Source: Cryobacterium sp. (GTDB lineage Bacteria > Actinomycetota > Actinomycetes > Actinomycetales > Microbacteriaceae). From it: a DNA stretch of 48,856 nucleotides. Positions 1 through 8,183 of the stretch are shown piece by piece (positions within the stretch are counted from its first letter, which is position 1; each line of letters starts with the position of its first letter). The stretch is taken from positions 1-48,856 of the forward strand of contig NZ_JAJAYI010000057.1 of assembly GCF_026786305.1 (NCBI RefSeq), read 5' to 3'. Below the pieces are notes generated by a model. That model saw only the letters and a list, made by a program, of their open reading frames with translations, was not told where the DNA came from and did no database searches. The position numbers and the translations under genes were made by a program.

Positions 1-1
1 C

Positions 2-970
2 GCCGCGGGGGCCCGGCGGCGGCGGGGGGCGGGCGGGCGGCCGGTAGACCCGAACGCGGCCCCCCGCCGGGTGCGTGGCCTGCGCCGCGACGAGGTCGCG
101 GCGTTCGCCGGGGTGAGCGTGGATTACTACGCTCGCATGGAGCAGGGTCGTGTGACGCAGGCATCCGATGCCGTGGTGAACGCGCTCGCCGAGGTGCTGC
201 ACCTGAATGAGTCGGAGCGCGCCTACTTGTTTGCCCTGTTGTCGGCATCGACCGGTGGGCGCGCGCAGCAGCGACGGCGCACGCACACCGTTCGGCCGTC
301 GGTGCGCACCGTCATGGACTCGCTCACCGCGCAGCCCGCATTCGTACTCGGCGTGGGGATGGACGTGCTCGCCATGAACGATCTCGCGAAACTGCTGCTC
401 AAGGACTTCACGCAGGGCGCAGGACTCCAGCGCAGCTTGGCCAGGTGGACCTTCCTCGACCCGGCGGCGCGCACCCTCTACCTGGACTGGGAGGACGTAG
501 CCTGCGACGTGGCGGCTATGCTGCGCCACGACGCGCATACCCACGCCAACGACCGGGCGCTCAACGAGCAAATCGACGAGCTGACCGTGAAGAGCGACGA
601 ATTTCGCGCCTGGTGGAGCCAGCACCGGGTCTGGGAGTGCACGTTCGGACTCCAGCGCTTCATGCACCCGATCGTCGGTCGCATCGACGTGGACTACGAG
701 ACCTTCCCGGTGCCCGGCGAACCCGATCAACGGCTGTTCGTCTACAGCACTCAACAGGGGTCCGCCTCGAACGACGCCCTGCGCATCCTGGCCTCCTGGC
801 GCACGGATCAGACGGATGACGCCGCCCTCCGCCTGCGCGTACAGGGTCTGTCCAAACAGGTCCGTCTCTGTGCGAGCGGTCGTCTCATCCCAGTCGCGAG
901 TGAGCTTTCCGCGCGCGAGCGGGCTCCACGAGCGGGCTCCACGAACGGGTCAAAGCGATGCACGATGTAG
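2..970 (+). CDS. XRE-family HTH regulator with MmyB-type ligand-binding domain (5' partial)
   Basis: Transcriptional regulator, probably a DNA-binding sensor of a small ligand. The N-terminal helix-turn-helix shows LRRDEVAAFAGVSVDYYARM followed by EQGR, the hallmark of the XRE/MmyB class. The C-terminal half (through HPIVGRIDVDYETFPVPGEP and LRILASW) matches the MmyB-like domain. The frame stays open to the left edge, and family members carry about 20-40 more residues there, so the GTG at 71 is not the true start. Normal family homology ends near 815. The last roughly 50 codons run antisense through a broken aldo/keto reductase, so the native stop was probably lost in a deletion. Family confident; target genes unknown, but such regulators often sit beside oxidoreductases like those downstream. 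Confidence 0.8.
   Translation, partial: AAGARRRRGAGGRPVDPNAAPRRVRGLRRDEVAAFAGVSVDYYARMEQGRVTQASDAVVNALAEVLHLNESERAYLFALLSASTGGRAQQRRRTHTVRPSVRTVMDSLTAQPAFVLGVGMDVLAMNDLAKLLLKDFTQGAGLQRSLARWTFLDPAARTLYLDWEDVACDVAAMLRHDAHTHANDRALNEQIDELTVKSDEFRAWWSQHRVWECTFGLQRFMHPIVGRIDVDYETFPVPGEPDQRLFVYSTQQGSASNDALRILASWRTDQTDDAALRLRVQGLSKQVRLCASGRLIPVASELSARERAPRAGSTNGSKRCTM
917..951. repeat. 13-bp tandem duplication (2 copies plus partial)
   Basis: GAGCGGGCTCCAC occurs at 917-929 and 930-942, followed by a degraded partial copy GAACGGGTC. It lies exactly where aldo/keto reductase similarity ends on the minus strand and inside the non-homologous tail of the XRE regulator, so it may mark the rearrangement joint. 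Confidence 0.75.
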
Positions 971-1299
971 AGGTCCACGTAATCCAGATCGAGGCGACGC
1001 AGGCTGTTGTCTATTTCCTGCAGAACAGCCTTGCGTGAGAGGCCGCTCTGGTTGGGGCCATCGCCGACGGACCCATGTACCTTGGTCGCTACGACGACCT
1101 CGTCACGGTGGGCGTACTCCCGGAGAGCGCGGCCGAGGATCTCCGCGCTGGAGCCGGCCGAGTAAATGTTGGCCGTGTCAAAGAAGTTGATGCCGGCCTC
1201 GAGAGCCCGCCGGATGAAAGGCCGACTGATCTCCTCGTTCAGGGTCCAGGCATGGTTGCCACGCTCCGGCTCGCCGTGACTCATGCAACCCAGGGCGGT
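946..1299 (-). pseudogene. Aldo/keto reductase remnant, broken at both ends
   Basis: The minus strand reads LGCMSHGEPERGNHAWTL, then FIRRALEAGINFFDTANIYS, ILGRALREY, DEVVVATKVHG and LDYVDLYIVHRFD. This is the family order from beta-strand 1 through the catalytic Tyr region. A normal member has about 320-330 residues; only about 118 are recognisable. At the N-side the frame meets a stop about 15 codons before LGCM, removing the first strand. At the C-side homology stops after HRFDP at the 13-bp duplication, and the frame continues as Arg/Ser-rich nonsense to 808. Both substrate loop and cofactor-binding C-terminal region are missing, so it cannot be functional. It probably belonged with the neighbouring XRE regulator and alcohol dehydrogenase. 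Confidence 0.75.
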
Positions 1300-1351
1300 T
1301 CGTGCCTGGTCTTTATCGACTTGCGGCGCGGACCGCGAGCGTCAGAGCGTC

Positions 1352-2419
1352 CTACGCGTTGGCGCGGGTCTCATTTGCGAACGTGGCGACGTCGATGACG
1401 AAGCGGTAGCGCACGTCACTGCGGATGACCCGCTCGTATGCCTCGTTCACCTGATCGACGGAGATGACCTCGATATCGGCGCCGATACCGTGGGTGGCAC
1501 AGAAGTCGAGCATCTCCTGGGTCTGGCGGATGCCGCCGATCTTCGAGGCGGCGATGGAGCGACGCTGGGCGGCGAGCCAGAACATCTTGATCTGGTCGGG
1601 CTCGGTCGGGATGCCCACGTGAACGAGCGTGCCGTCGAGTGCGAGCAGCTGCAGGTAGCGCTCCATGTCGAGGTTTGCGGCCACGGTGTTCACGATGAGG
1701 TCGAAGTGGTTCTCGAGCTCGGTGAACGTGGTCGGGTCGCTCGTGGCGTAATAGTGGTCTGCGCCGAAGCGCAGGCCATCGGCCTGCTTACTCAGGGTCT
1801 GGCTGAGCACGGTGACCTCCGCGCCAAGCGCGTGGGCGATCTTCACGCCCATGTGCCCAAGGCCACCCATGCCGAGGATGGCGACCTTCTTGCCGGGGCC
1901 GGCCTTCCAGTTCTTGAGCGGGGAGTAGAGGGTGATACCGGCGCAGAGCAGGGGAGCGGCCTCGGAGAGTTCGATACCCTCGGGAATGCCGAGCACAAAG
2001 TTCTCGTCGACAACGACGGCGGTACTGTAGCCACCATTGGTTGCCGTACCGTCGTAGAAGCGGTCGTTGTAGGTGCCGACCTCGCCCTTCAGGCAGTACT
2101 GCTCCTCGCCGGCCAGGCAGTTGGTGCACTTACGGCAGGAGTCTACGAAGCACCCCACGCCGACGCGGTCGCCCACGCGGTAACGGGTGACGTCGCTGCC
2201 GACGGCAGACACGATGCCGGCAATCTCGTGGCCGGGAACCATTGGGAACAGTCCCACGGCCCACTCGTCACGGGCCTGGTGGATGTCGGAGTGGCAGATG
2301 CCCGCGAACTTGATGTCGATTGCCACGTCGTGGGCGCCGGGAGTGCGCACCTCGACCGTGGAGCGTACGAGAGGCTGGCCGGCCGCGGGGGCGGCGAGGG
2401 CGGGAACGGTGGTTGTCAT
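1352..2419 (-). CDS. Zinc-dependent NAD(P)-alcohol dehydrogenase (AdhC/CAD-like)
   Basis: Cytosolic medium-chain dehydrogenase that interconverts aldehydes and alcohols, 355 aa. Catalytic zinc ligands are visible in [11 protein letters not shown] (Cys and following residues), PGHEIAG (His-Glu) and the late Cys in PLLCAGIT. The structural zinc site is the cluster CRKCTNC...QYC. The nucleotide fold has [18 protein letters not shown]. The profile ([21 protein letters not shown]) is closest to the cinnamyl alcohol dehydrogenase/YahK/mycobacterial AdhC subgroup, usually NADPH-dependent and broad for aldehydes. Start chosen at ATG 2419 ([11 protein letters not shown]) because GGAAGAG lies 7 bases upstream; the frame opens further to 2503 without homology. 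Physiological substrate unknown. Confidence 0.92.
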   Translation of the reverse strand: MTTTVPALAAPAAGQPLVRSTVEVRTPGAHDVAIDIKFAGICHSDIHQARDEWAVGLFPMVPGHEIAGIVSAVGSDVTRYRVGDRVGVGCFVDSCRKCTNCLAGEEQYCLKGEVGTYNDRFYDGTATNGGYSTAVVVDENFVLGIPEGIELSEAAPLLCAGITLYSPLKNWKAGPGKKVAILGMGGLGHMGVKIAHALGAEVTVLSQTLSKQADGLRFGADHYYATSDPTTFTELENHFDLIVNTVAANLDMERYLQLLALDGTLVHVGIPTEPDQIKMFWLAAQRRSIAASKIGGIRQTQEMLDFCATHGIGADIEVISVDQVNEAYERVIRSDVRYRFVIDVATFANETRANA

Positions 2420-2748
2420 AAGAAACTCTTCCAGTACCGGTGATGGATGGCGGGGGGAACCCCGTGCCGAGGCACGTGTCGACGGTGACATCCGCTTGCT
2501 CAACGCTACGCCGTTACAGCTGCATTGTCAGGAGCCAAGGGTGGCACTGATTGACCCACCCACGGCCTCCGCTTGTCGCAGCGGTCGTGTGATCAGCGTG
2601 AGACAGCTACGTGAAATACGGCGACCCGATGACACTGGGGCAGATTGACAAGCTGCTCACCGTGGTGAGGGCCTGATCGTTTCGCGTCACTCACATCGCT
2701 CTCGAGCATTCTCGGGTAAGGCCTGTTTTAAAGCGTACGCTGTGCCGC
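2420..2748. other. Gene-free region between divergent dehydrogenases
   Basis: This 329-base gap carries the promoters of both flanking genes. A short coding-like stretch on the plus strand at 2611-2676 (GTG start, reading VKYGDPMTLGQIDKLLTVVR, TGA stop) has strong GC3 bias and may be the tail of a lost gene, but I do not recognise it. No tRNA, terminator or repeat was seen. Confidence 0.4.
2736..2741 (+). promoter_or_regulatory. -10 box for a probably leaderless MDR gene
   Basis: TACGCT is followed by seven bases (GTGCCGC) and then the ATG at 2749. No Shine-Dalgarno fits in that space, so transcription likely starts at or next to the start codon. No clear -35 hexamer. Confidence 0.45.
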
Positions 2749-3720
2749 ATGAGAGCTGCCGTGTACCGCCACTACGGACCACCGAGCTTTGTGCACGTCG
2801 AGGATGCGTCGCCTCCGGTGCCCGAAACCGGCGAGCTGCTCGTGCGGGTATTCGCCAGCACGGTGAACCGTACGGACTGCGGGTTTCTGAGCGGCAAGCC
2901 GCGCCTGGTGCGGCTGTTCAGCGGGCTACTGGCCCCACGGGCGACCATTCTGGGTTGTGAATTCGCCGGTGAAGTCGCCGATATCGGTGCCGGGGTTGGT
3001 TCTTTCACGGTCGGCCAACGTGTCTTCGGTTATAACGGCGTCAAATTTGGTGGTCACGCTCAATACCTGACCATTTCCGAAACGGGCCTGGTGGCAGAGC
3101 TGCCGCCGCGGTTGTCGTACGACGAGGCCGCACCGATCGTGGAGGGTGCCCACTACGCGCTCGCTATGATCCGCGGGGCAAAGGTCACGGTCGGGCAGAG
3201 AGTTCTGGTCAACGGCGCGACGGGTGCAATCGGTTCGGCCGCCGTGCAGCTGCTCGTGCACCTCGGGGCTCGCGTCACGGCGGTGTGCGCCGGCGCGCAC
3301 CGCGCACTGGTGGAATCGTTCGGCGTAGACCGTGTCGTGGATTACACCCACGAGGACTTCACCGCACTCGACGACACGTTCGACGTCGTGCTCGACGCGG
3401 TCGGTAAGAGTTCTTTCGGTCGCTGCCGTCGGCTGCTTTCACCGGGCGGAATCTATGTTTCCTCGGAACTCGGCGCTCTGTGGCAGAACCCGGTGCTGGC
3501 GCTGATCACGCCGCTGCTGCGCAAGAAACGGGTGCTCTTTCCCATTCCCAAGGACACGCGAGCTGACGTGCTGTTCCTTCAGGGTCTGGTCGAATCGGGC
3601 GAGTTTCGGCCGGTGATTGACCGAAGCTACCCACTCGAGCAGATTCGCGAGGCGTACGAGTATGTGGCGGTCGGTCAGAAGATCGGCAACGTCGTCATTC
3701 GCGTGCGCGAAGTGACGTAA
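2749..3720 (+). CDS. Zinc-less MDR dehydrogenase, quinone oxidoreductase-like
   Basis: NAD(P)H-dependent medium-chain dehydrogenase/reductase, 323 aa. The N-terminal GroES-like domain starts MRAAVYRHYGPPSFVHVEDA and contains STVNRTDCGFLSG and GCEFAGEVADIG. The Rossmann domain shows NGATGAIGSAAVQLLVHLGA. Catalytic zinc ligands of alcohol dehydrogenases are absent, placing it with quinone oxidoreductase/zeta-crystallin-like enzymes that reduce enones or quinones. It ends 1 base before the convergent deaminase. It is one of three MDR enzymes in the first 9 kb, but they are not repeats of one gene: sequences differ throughout. Substrate cannot be told from the sequence. Confidence 0.88.
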   Translation: MRAAVYRHYGPPSFVHVEDASPPVPETGELLVRVFASTVNRTDCGFLSGKPRLVRLFSGLLAPRATILGCEFAGEVADIGAGVGSFTVGQRVFGYNGVKFGGHAQYLTISETGLVAELPPRLSYDEAAPIVEGAHYALAMIRGAKVTVGQRVLVNGATGAIGSAAVQLLVHLGARVTAVCAGAHRALVESFGVDRVVDYTHEDFTALDDTFDVVLDAVGKSSFGRCRRLLSPGGIYVSSELGALWQNPVLALITPLLRKKRVLFPIPKDTRADVLFLQGLVESGEFRPVIDRSYPLEQIREAYEYVAVGQKIGNVVIRVREVT

Positions 3721-3721
3721 G

Positions 3722-4219
3722 TTACGGGCGGGCGTTCCAAAAACCGGCGTGCACTTCGGCGGCCTCAGCGAGCAGGGCGGGGCCAGCCACGGTGACACTG
3801 TTGCCGCCGCGGGCAAATACCTCGCGGCACGGCAGGTCCAAGGTTGCTTCGCCATCTTGCCGGGGAACCATCGCGGCAAGCTGTTCTTCCGGTAGCGCGT
3901 AGACGACGCGACCGATACCGGCCCAGTAGATCGCTCCGGCACACATCGCGCAGGGTTCCGTGCTGGTGTACAGCGTGCTCGAATGCAGGGCGTCCCGGGC
4001 CAGGAGTGTTGCGGCGATGCGCACCAGATTGGTCTCCGCATGCCCGGTGGGGTCACCGAGGGTGACGACCGTGTTCTGACCCTCGATGATGATGTCTTCG
4101 CCGGTCACGAGAACCGCTCCGAAGGGATGGTTGCCGACCTCACGCGAGGCGCGGGCCGCCTCGATCGCGTGCCGCAGGTGAGTTTCATCGGTGCGTGAGA
4201 CAGTGGTGAGGTCAGGCAT
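3722..4219 (-). CDS. Cytidine/guanine-type nucleoside deaminase
   Basis: Zinc-dependent hydrolytic deaminase of the CDA/tRNA-adenosine-deaminase fold, 165 aa. It deaminates a nucleobase or nucleoside (guanine or cytosine derivatives) in salvage. The zinc site is complete: His60-Ala-Glu62 (GHAETNLVRIA), with Glu62 the proton shuttle, and Pro89-Cys90-x2-Cys93 (TEPCAMCAGA). Start chosen at ATG 4219 (MPDLTTVS) because GAGAAAG precedes it by 8 bases; an in-frame TTG at 4252 lacks a ribosome-binding site. It lies back-to-front with the MDR gene (stops 1 base apart) and downstream of the CGNR regulator on the same strand, 49 bases away. A TadA role is unlikely because TadA-specific features are not evident. 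Confidence 0.85.
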   Translation of the reverse strand: MPDLTTVSRTDETHLRHAIEAARASREVGNHPFGAVLVTGEDIIIEGQNTVVTLGDPTGHAETNLVRIAATLLARDALHSSTLYTSTEPCAMCAGAIYWAGIGRVVYALPEEQLAAMVPRQDGEATLDLPCREVFARGGNSVTVAGPALLAEAAEVHAGFWNARP

Positions 4220-4268
4220 GATCGTCGCTTTCTCAATGGGGGAAAGATTCAAGCCTAACCGCCCCGTG

Positions 4269-4862
4269 TTATCGGTCGGCGGACTGGCGCTCCCGGAAGG
4301 CGATCATGTTCACGCGGTTGCCACAGCGCACACTGCAGAAACGCTTGGACCCGTTGCGGGACAGGTCAAGAACCAGGCCGGTGCAGGTATTCGCTTCGCA
4401 GATTCTCAGGCGCCCCATTTCGTCGCTGCGGATCACGTCGATCAAGGCCAGGGCCGCTTCGACACGCATGCGCTCGCCGAGTGGCGCCTCGGACACAGTC
4501 GCGTGCAGATGCCAGTCCGACACGTCGTGGCGCGCGAGCTGGGGCAGCGCTTTGGCGTCGCGCAATATGCGATTGACCTCAACCACGGCGTCGTCGCGGC
4601 CCAGGGTCCAGACCCGGCGCAGCAGGGCTCGGGTCTGCTGCACGTCTCGCAACTCGGCATCATCGCCATCGATGCGTCCAGTGAACGGGATCGGAGCGAG
4701 GAGTGCCGCGAGGTCGGCAAGCGTTTCGAGTTCGTCACGGCCACTGCGCGAGGCCCCGGGGTCGGTATCGCCGAGCGCCACCACGAATTCAAGCGCCCCC
4801 TCGGTGTCAGGGGCAAAATGCAAGTTGACTCCTTGCGAGTTCGGTCGTACTGTCAGTGGCAT
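4269..4862 (-). CDS. CGNR zinc-finger / ABATE-domain transcriptional regulator
   Basis: Putative regulator of 197 aa. The N-terminal ABATE (RsfA-like) region carries GVNLHFAPDTEGALEFVVAL and a helical middle. The C-terminal zinc finger (about residues 150-185) has CEANTCTGLVLDL, then CSVRCGNRVNM, i.e. Cys-x4-Cys and Cys-x3-Cys-Gly-Asn-Arg, the family signature. It is thought to bind DNA through the zinc finger; ligand or stress signal unknown. ATG 4862 follows a TAAACT box by only five bases, so the mRNA is probably leaderless. It is divergent from the EamA transporter (43 bases), which it may control, and upstream of the deaminase. Confidence 0.88.
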   Translation of the reverse strand: MPLTVRPNSQGVNLHFAPDTEGALEFVVALGDTDPGASRSGRDELETLADLAALLAPIPFTGRIDGDDAELRDVQQTRALLRRVWTLGRDDAVVEVNRILRDAKALPQLARHDVSDWHLHATVSEAPLGERMRVEAALALIDVIRSDEMGRLRICEANTCTGLVLDLSRNGSKRFCSVRCGNRVNMIAFRERQSADR

Positions 4863-4867
4863 AGGCC

Positions 4868-4873
4868 AGTTTA
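4868..4873 (-). promoter_or_regulatory. -10 box of the CGNR regulator
   Basis: On the minus strand TAAACT is followed by GGCCT and the ATG at 4862, a leaderless arrangement. The box lies in the 42-base gap shared with the divergent EamA gene. Confidence 0.5.
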
Positions 4874-4904
4874 GACCATCACAGGCCCAACCGAAGGGGT
4901 CACC

Positions 4905-5891
4905 ATGAAGATGGTATCGATGCCGGGTGGCCTGGTCGTAGCCGTGATCGCGGCGGTCTCATTTGGCACCTCGGGCGCGCTGGTCAAACCGATGCTGGAG
5001 GCCGGCTGGTCGCCGACGGCCGCCGTCACCGCCCGCGCCCTCACCGCAGGATTTGTCTTGCTGCCGCTTGCGCTGATCTCGCTGCGCGGACGCTGGGCCG
5101 TGCTCTGGCTGGGCCGCTGGCGGGTGCTCGGCATGGGGTTGGTGGGCGTGGCGTGCACGCAGCTGGCGTATTTTGCCGCGCTGCAGACCATTCCGGTTTC
5201 TACCGCACTTTTGATTGAATTTCTTGCCCCGCTGATTCTGGTCGCCTTCGTCTGGGTGACGACGAAACGGATGCCGCGACGCACGGTTCTGATCGGCTCG
5301 ACTCTCGCCGTCGCTGGCCTCGTGCTCGTGATCGGTCCCGGAGCGCTTCAAGCGGTCGACCCGGTCGGTGTTGTGTTCGCCTTTGCCGCCGCTATCGCCT
5401 GCGCGGTGTTCTTTGTCGTAGCGGCACGCCCGGCGCAGGGACTGCCGCCGATTGCGCTCGCGGCTTTCGGACTGCTGGTCGGGGGCGCCGCTCTGGGTTT
5501 GCTCGGCTCGACCGGTTTGCTGGCGTTCACGGCATCCTTCACGGACTTATCGTTGCTCGGAGCGCAAGTGTCCTGGTGGGTGCCATTGCTGGCGCTCGCA
5601 ATCATCAGCACCGCGATCGCCTATGCGGCCGGCATCACCGCGGCTGGCGCTCTGGGGTCGAGACTGGCGTCATTCCTGGGGCTGCTCGAGGTGATCTTCG
5701 CGTCGCTATTTGCCTGGCTGCTGCTCGGCGAGTTGCTGACACCACTGCAATTGCTCGGTGGTCTACTCATCCTGGGTGGCATTGCAGCCGTGGGAGAAGA
5801 GCGGGTGGAGCTGGCCGTCGAGTCGTTGCTCCCGGACGAGCCCCTCGTGCACGAAGCACGAGCGCACGAGCCCCAGCCGACCGAGACATAA
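4905..5891 (+). CDS. EamA/DMT-family transporter
   Basis: Inner-membrane drug/metabolite transporter of 328 aa with two EamA repeats of about five helices each (roughly residues 8-140 and 150-290), ten transmembrane segments in all. The first repeat begins GGLVVAVIAAVSFGTSGALV. The region FFALQT-like (LAYFAALQTIPVSTALLIEF) is typical of amino acid or metabolite exporters of this family. AAGGGG five bases before ATG 4905 supports the start. The C-terminal tail after residue 295 is acidic and cytosolic. It is divergent from the CGNR regulator. Substrate unknown. Confidence 0.88.
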   Translation: MKMVSMPGGLVVAVIAAVSFGTSGALVKPMLEAGWSPTAAVTARALTAGFVLLPLALISLRGRWAVLWLGRWRVLGMGLVGVACTQLAYFAALQTIPVSTALLIEFLAPLILVAFVWVTTKRMPRRTVLIGSTLAVAGLVLVIGPGALQAVDPVGVVFAFAAAIACAVFFVVAARPAQGLPPIALAAFGLLVGGAALGLLGSTGLLAFTASFTDLSLLGAQVSWWVPLLALAIISTAIAYAAGITAAGALGSRLASFLGLLEVIFASLFAWLLLGELLTPLQLLGGLLILGGIAAVGEERVELAVESLLPDEPLVHEARAHEPQPTET

Positions 5892-5893
5892 CT

Positions 5894-5922
5894 TTGCTGT
5901 ACAGCGGCCAGACTTCTAAACT
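5894..5922 (+). promoter_or_regulatory. Sigma-70-type promoter of the APC permease
   Basis: TTGCTG (5894-5899) and TAAACT (5917-5922) are separated by 17 bases, the best canonical promoter in the window. It starts right after the EamA stop codon and leaves a leader of about 25 bases with AAGGG before GTG 5955. Confidence 0.6.
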
Positions 5923-5954
5923 TGCAGGCCTGAGCCTCTAGTGAAGGGTTGCTC

Positions 5955-7358
5955 GTGCCCGACACCGTTGGATCGCCCGCGAAGTCACGCCGCAACCGGT
6001 TTCGCGGGGTGTTCGCCTCCCGGGGGCTGCTGCTGGTGGCATTCGCCTTCTCTGTGATGGCAGACCCCGTGTCGTCGGTCGCCTACGCGGTTGAGGCGGC
6101 GCTGCGCGCGCTCGGTGGTGATCTCTCGCTGCTGCTGGCGACGATGGGCCTCGTGATGGCGATCATCGCGCTCGTGATCGTAAATTACCGCCAGCTGATC
6201 AATCGCTACCCCAAGGGCGGCGGTGCGTCGGCCGCCGTGGGTGAAGCGTTTGGAGACGGTTGGTCCTTCATTCCCATCGGTGCTCTTGTCGTGGACTTCG
6301 TACTGACGATCGCCGTGAGCGTTTCGGCTGGAGCATCGGCTGCTATCGCCTACTTTCCTTCGCTTGCTCCGTGGCGAGTCGGCATAGCTATCGCTTTGTT
6401 GCTCCTGGTTGCCGGGGTCACGCTGGTCGGGCATCTCGGTCGCGTTATCTTCGCCGGAATGACACTTACCTTCATCGTGCTGGCCGCACTCGTGTTGATT
6501 TATGGTCTGGGCGTGGATCCCCAAGACAGCGGAATGATCGCCGACACTGCTCCGCATATGCCGATCCTGGCCGTGCTTCTTGCCTTCCCGGTCGCCATGG
6601 CCCTGGCCACCGGGGTGGAGGCACCGTCCACGGCCATCGCCGAGCTCGGCCAACTCGACGATGCCGGCCGGCGGCGGTTCGGAAGGCTCACGCTCTGGCT
6701 CACGCTGGGCGTGGTCGGCACCATCACAATAGGGCTCGCCCTGGAGCTGGTTCACCTCCAGATCGGCGTTCCCGGGCCGGACACAACGCAAATCGCTGAA
6801 CTGGCCCGGGTGGCGGCACCCGCGCCGGTCTTTGCGGCCTTCCAGTTGGCCACCGCCCTGCTCCTGCTCGCTGCGGCGAGTTCCTCCTTTCAGGCTGGGC
6901 CGGGGATGCTCAAGGCACTTGCTCGGCATGCCGGAGCGGACGGTGAGCTCGTCGGCATCCTCCCGGCAGCCCTGGCGCGCACCAATGGCCGGCATGCACC
7001 GGTGTGGGGAGTGGTGCTCTTTACCGTGTTGGCGGTGATTATCACGATCATTGCCGGCGCAAACGATCAAAATCTGGTTTTGTACTATGCCGTGGCCGTG
7101 TTCTTGAGCTTTCTGGGTGGGCTGCTGGCCATGGCCAGGTTTTCATTTCAGGAGGGCCACCGAGCCTCCCTGGTATTGAACCTCGTGGGGGCCGTCGTCG
7201 TGCTGTTCACGCTGATCATGAATCTGTCGCGCGGCTTGCCGCTGCTTAGTCTCGGGGCATCCTTGCTGGTCTCGCTCATTGTGCACCAAATTTGGGTGCG
7301 GGCGGGAAAGCCCGAGGGCGCGCGCAGCGTTCAGGCATCGAGCAGCCTTAAGCCCTAG
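5955..7358 (+). CDS. APC-superfamily permease
   Basis: Membrane permease of 467 aa with about 11-12 hydrophobic segments. The conserved first-helix break appears in VMADPVSSVAYAVEAAL, where APC transporters unwind to bind substrate. Later features are GVEAPSTAIAELGQ and FQAGPGMLKALARHAG. It likely moves amino acids or related cations. GTG 5955 is chosen because AAGGG lies six bases upstream; the TTG at 5949 abuts the same motif and cannot be used. It has its own promoter after the EamA gene and is followed immediately by the YigZ gene. Substrate not inferable. Confidence 0.85.
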   Translation: MPDTVGSPAKSRRNRFRGVFASRGLLLVAFAFSVMADPVSSVAYAVEAALRALGGDLSLLLATMGLVMAIIALVIVNYRQLINRYPKGGGASAAVGEAFGDGWSFIPIGALVVDFVLTIAVSVSAGASAAIAYFPSLAPWRVGIAIALLLLVAGVTLVGHLGRVIFAGMTLTFIVLAALVLIYGLGVDPQDSGMIADTAPHMPILAVLLAFPVAMALATGVEAPSTAIAELGQLDDAGRRRFGRLTLWLTLGVVGTITIGLALELVHLQIGVPGPDTTQIAELARVAAPAPVFAAFQLATALLLLAAASSSFQAGPGMLKALARHAGADGELVGILPAALARTNGRHAPVWGVVLFTVLAVIITIIAGANDQNLVLYYAVAVFLSFLGGLLAMARFSFQEGHRASLVLNLVGAVVVLFTLIMNLSRGLPLLSLGASLLVSLIVHQIWVRAGKPEGARSVQASSSLKP

Positions 7359-7376
7359 ATGCGCCAGACTGGGTGC

Positions 7377-8030
7377 ATGCCCGATCTCACTCTGCACGGC
7401 GGCGATGGCAGTCGCGTTGATGCCGAAATTGAGGTCAAACGGTCTCGGTTTCTGTGCCGCCTGGTCAGAACAGCGACCGAGGATGCCGCGCGCGCCGTGA
7501 TCGACGACGCGCGCAAGGACCACTGGAATGCCCGCCACCATTGCTCGGCGTTCGTGCTCGGGCCCTCAGCAGCCCCCGATCAGGTGCGTCGCTCGAATGA
7601 CGACGGTGAACCGTCGGGCACAGCGGGCCGACCCATGCTTGAGGCGCTGGCCGGACGCGGCTTCGTCGATTGCGTGGCCGTCGTCACCCGCTACTTCGGA
7701 GGCACACTCCTCGGTGCCGGAGGCCTCGTGCGCGCTTACTCGGAGGCTGTCCTGACCACGATCGACGAGGCACAAACCCGCGGGCTCGTCGTGGCGCGCG
7801 AACGCCGCGAGCTGTTCACGCTCGCGCTCTCCCACACGGATGCCGGACGCATCGAGGCCGAGCTGCGCCAGCGCGGGGTGCTCATCCTGGGTACAGATTA
7901 CGGGCGCGATGCAGTGCTTCACATTGCAGACGACGACGCCGAGCGGCTGGCCGCGATGGTTGCTCAGGTCACTGCTGGAGGCGCTGTTCTGGCAGCGCTC
8001 GGCCACGAATGGGTCGATGTCAAAGCGTAG
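7377..8030 (+). CDS. YigZ/IMPACT-family protein
   Basis: Conserved 217-aa protein of the UPF0029 family. The N-terminal domain shows EIEVKRSRFLCRL, then NDDGEPSGTAGRPML and VVTRYFGGTLLGAGGLVRAY, which are the family blocks and fold like ribosomal protein S5/EF-G domain IV. A C-terminal DUF1949-like domain follows (about residues 130-205). Role in the cell is unclear; eukaryotic IMPACT modulates Gcn2, and E. coli YigZ has no settled activity. The start could also be ATG 7359 directly after the permease stop. ATG 7377 better matches family N-termini. Probably cotranscribed with the permease. Confidence 0.87.
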   Translation: MPDLTLHGGDGSRVDAEIEVKRSRFLCRLVRTATEDAARAVIDDARKDHWNARHHCSAFVLGPSAAPDQVRRSNDDGEPSGTAGRPMLEALAGRGFVDCVAVVTRYFGGTLLGAGGLVRAYSEAVLTTIDEAQTRGLVVARERRELFTLALSHTDAGRIEAELRQRGVLILGTDYGRDAVLHIADDDAERLAAMVAQVTAGGAVLAALGHEWVDVKA

Positions 8031-8183
8031 TACCGTTCTTCCCGACGAGACGGTTGTCGACATCCACTCGATTCCAGAGCCACGAAAAGGGGACCTCGAT
8101 TCGCGGCAGCCTCGAAGCTACGAGTGAACGCACCGCGCCAAAGTTGGTGGAAACATTTCGGCGCCTCAGGCGTTAGGTCTCAC

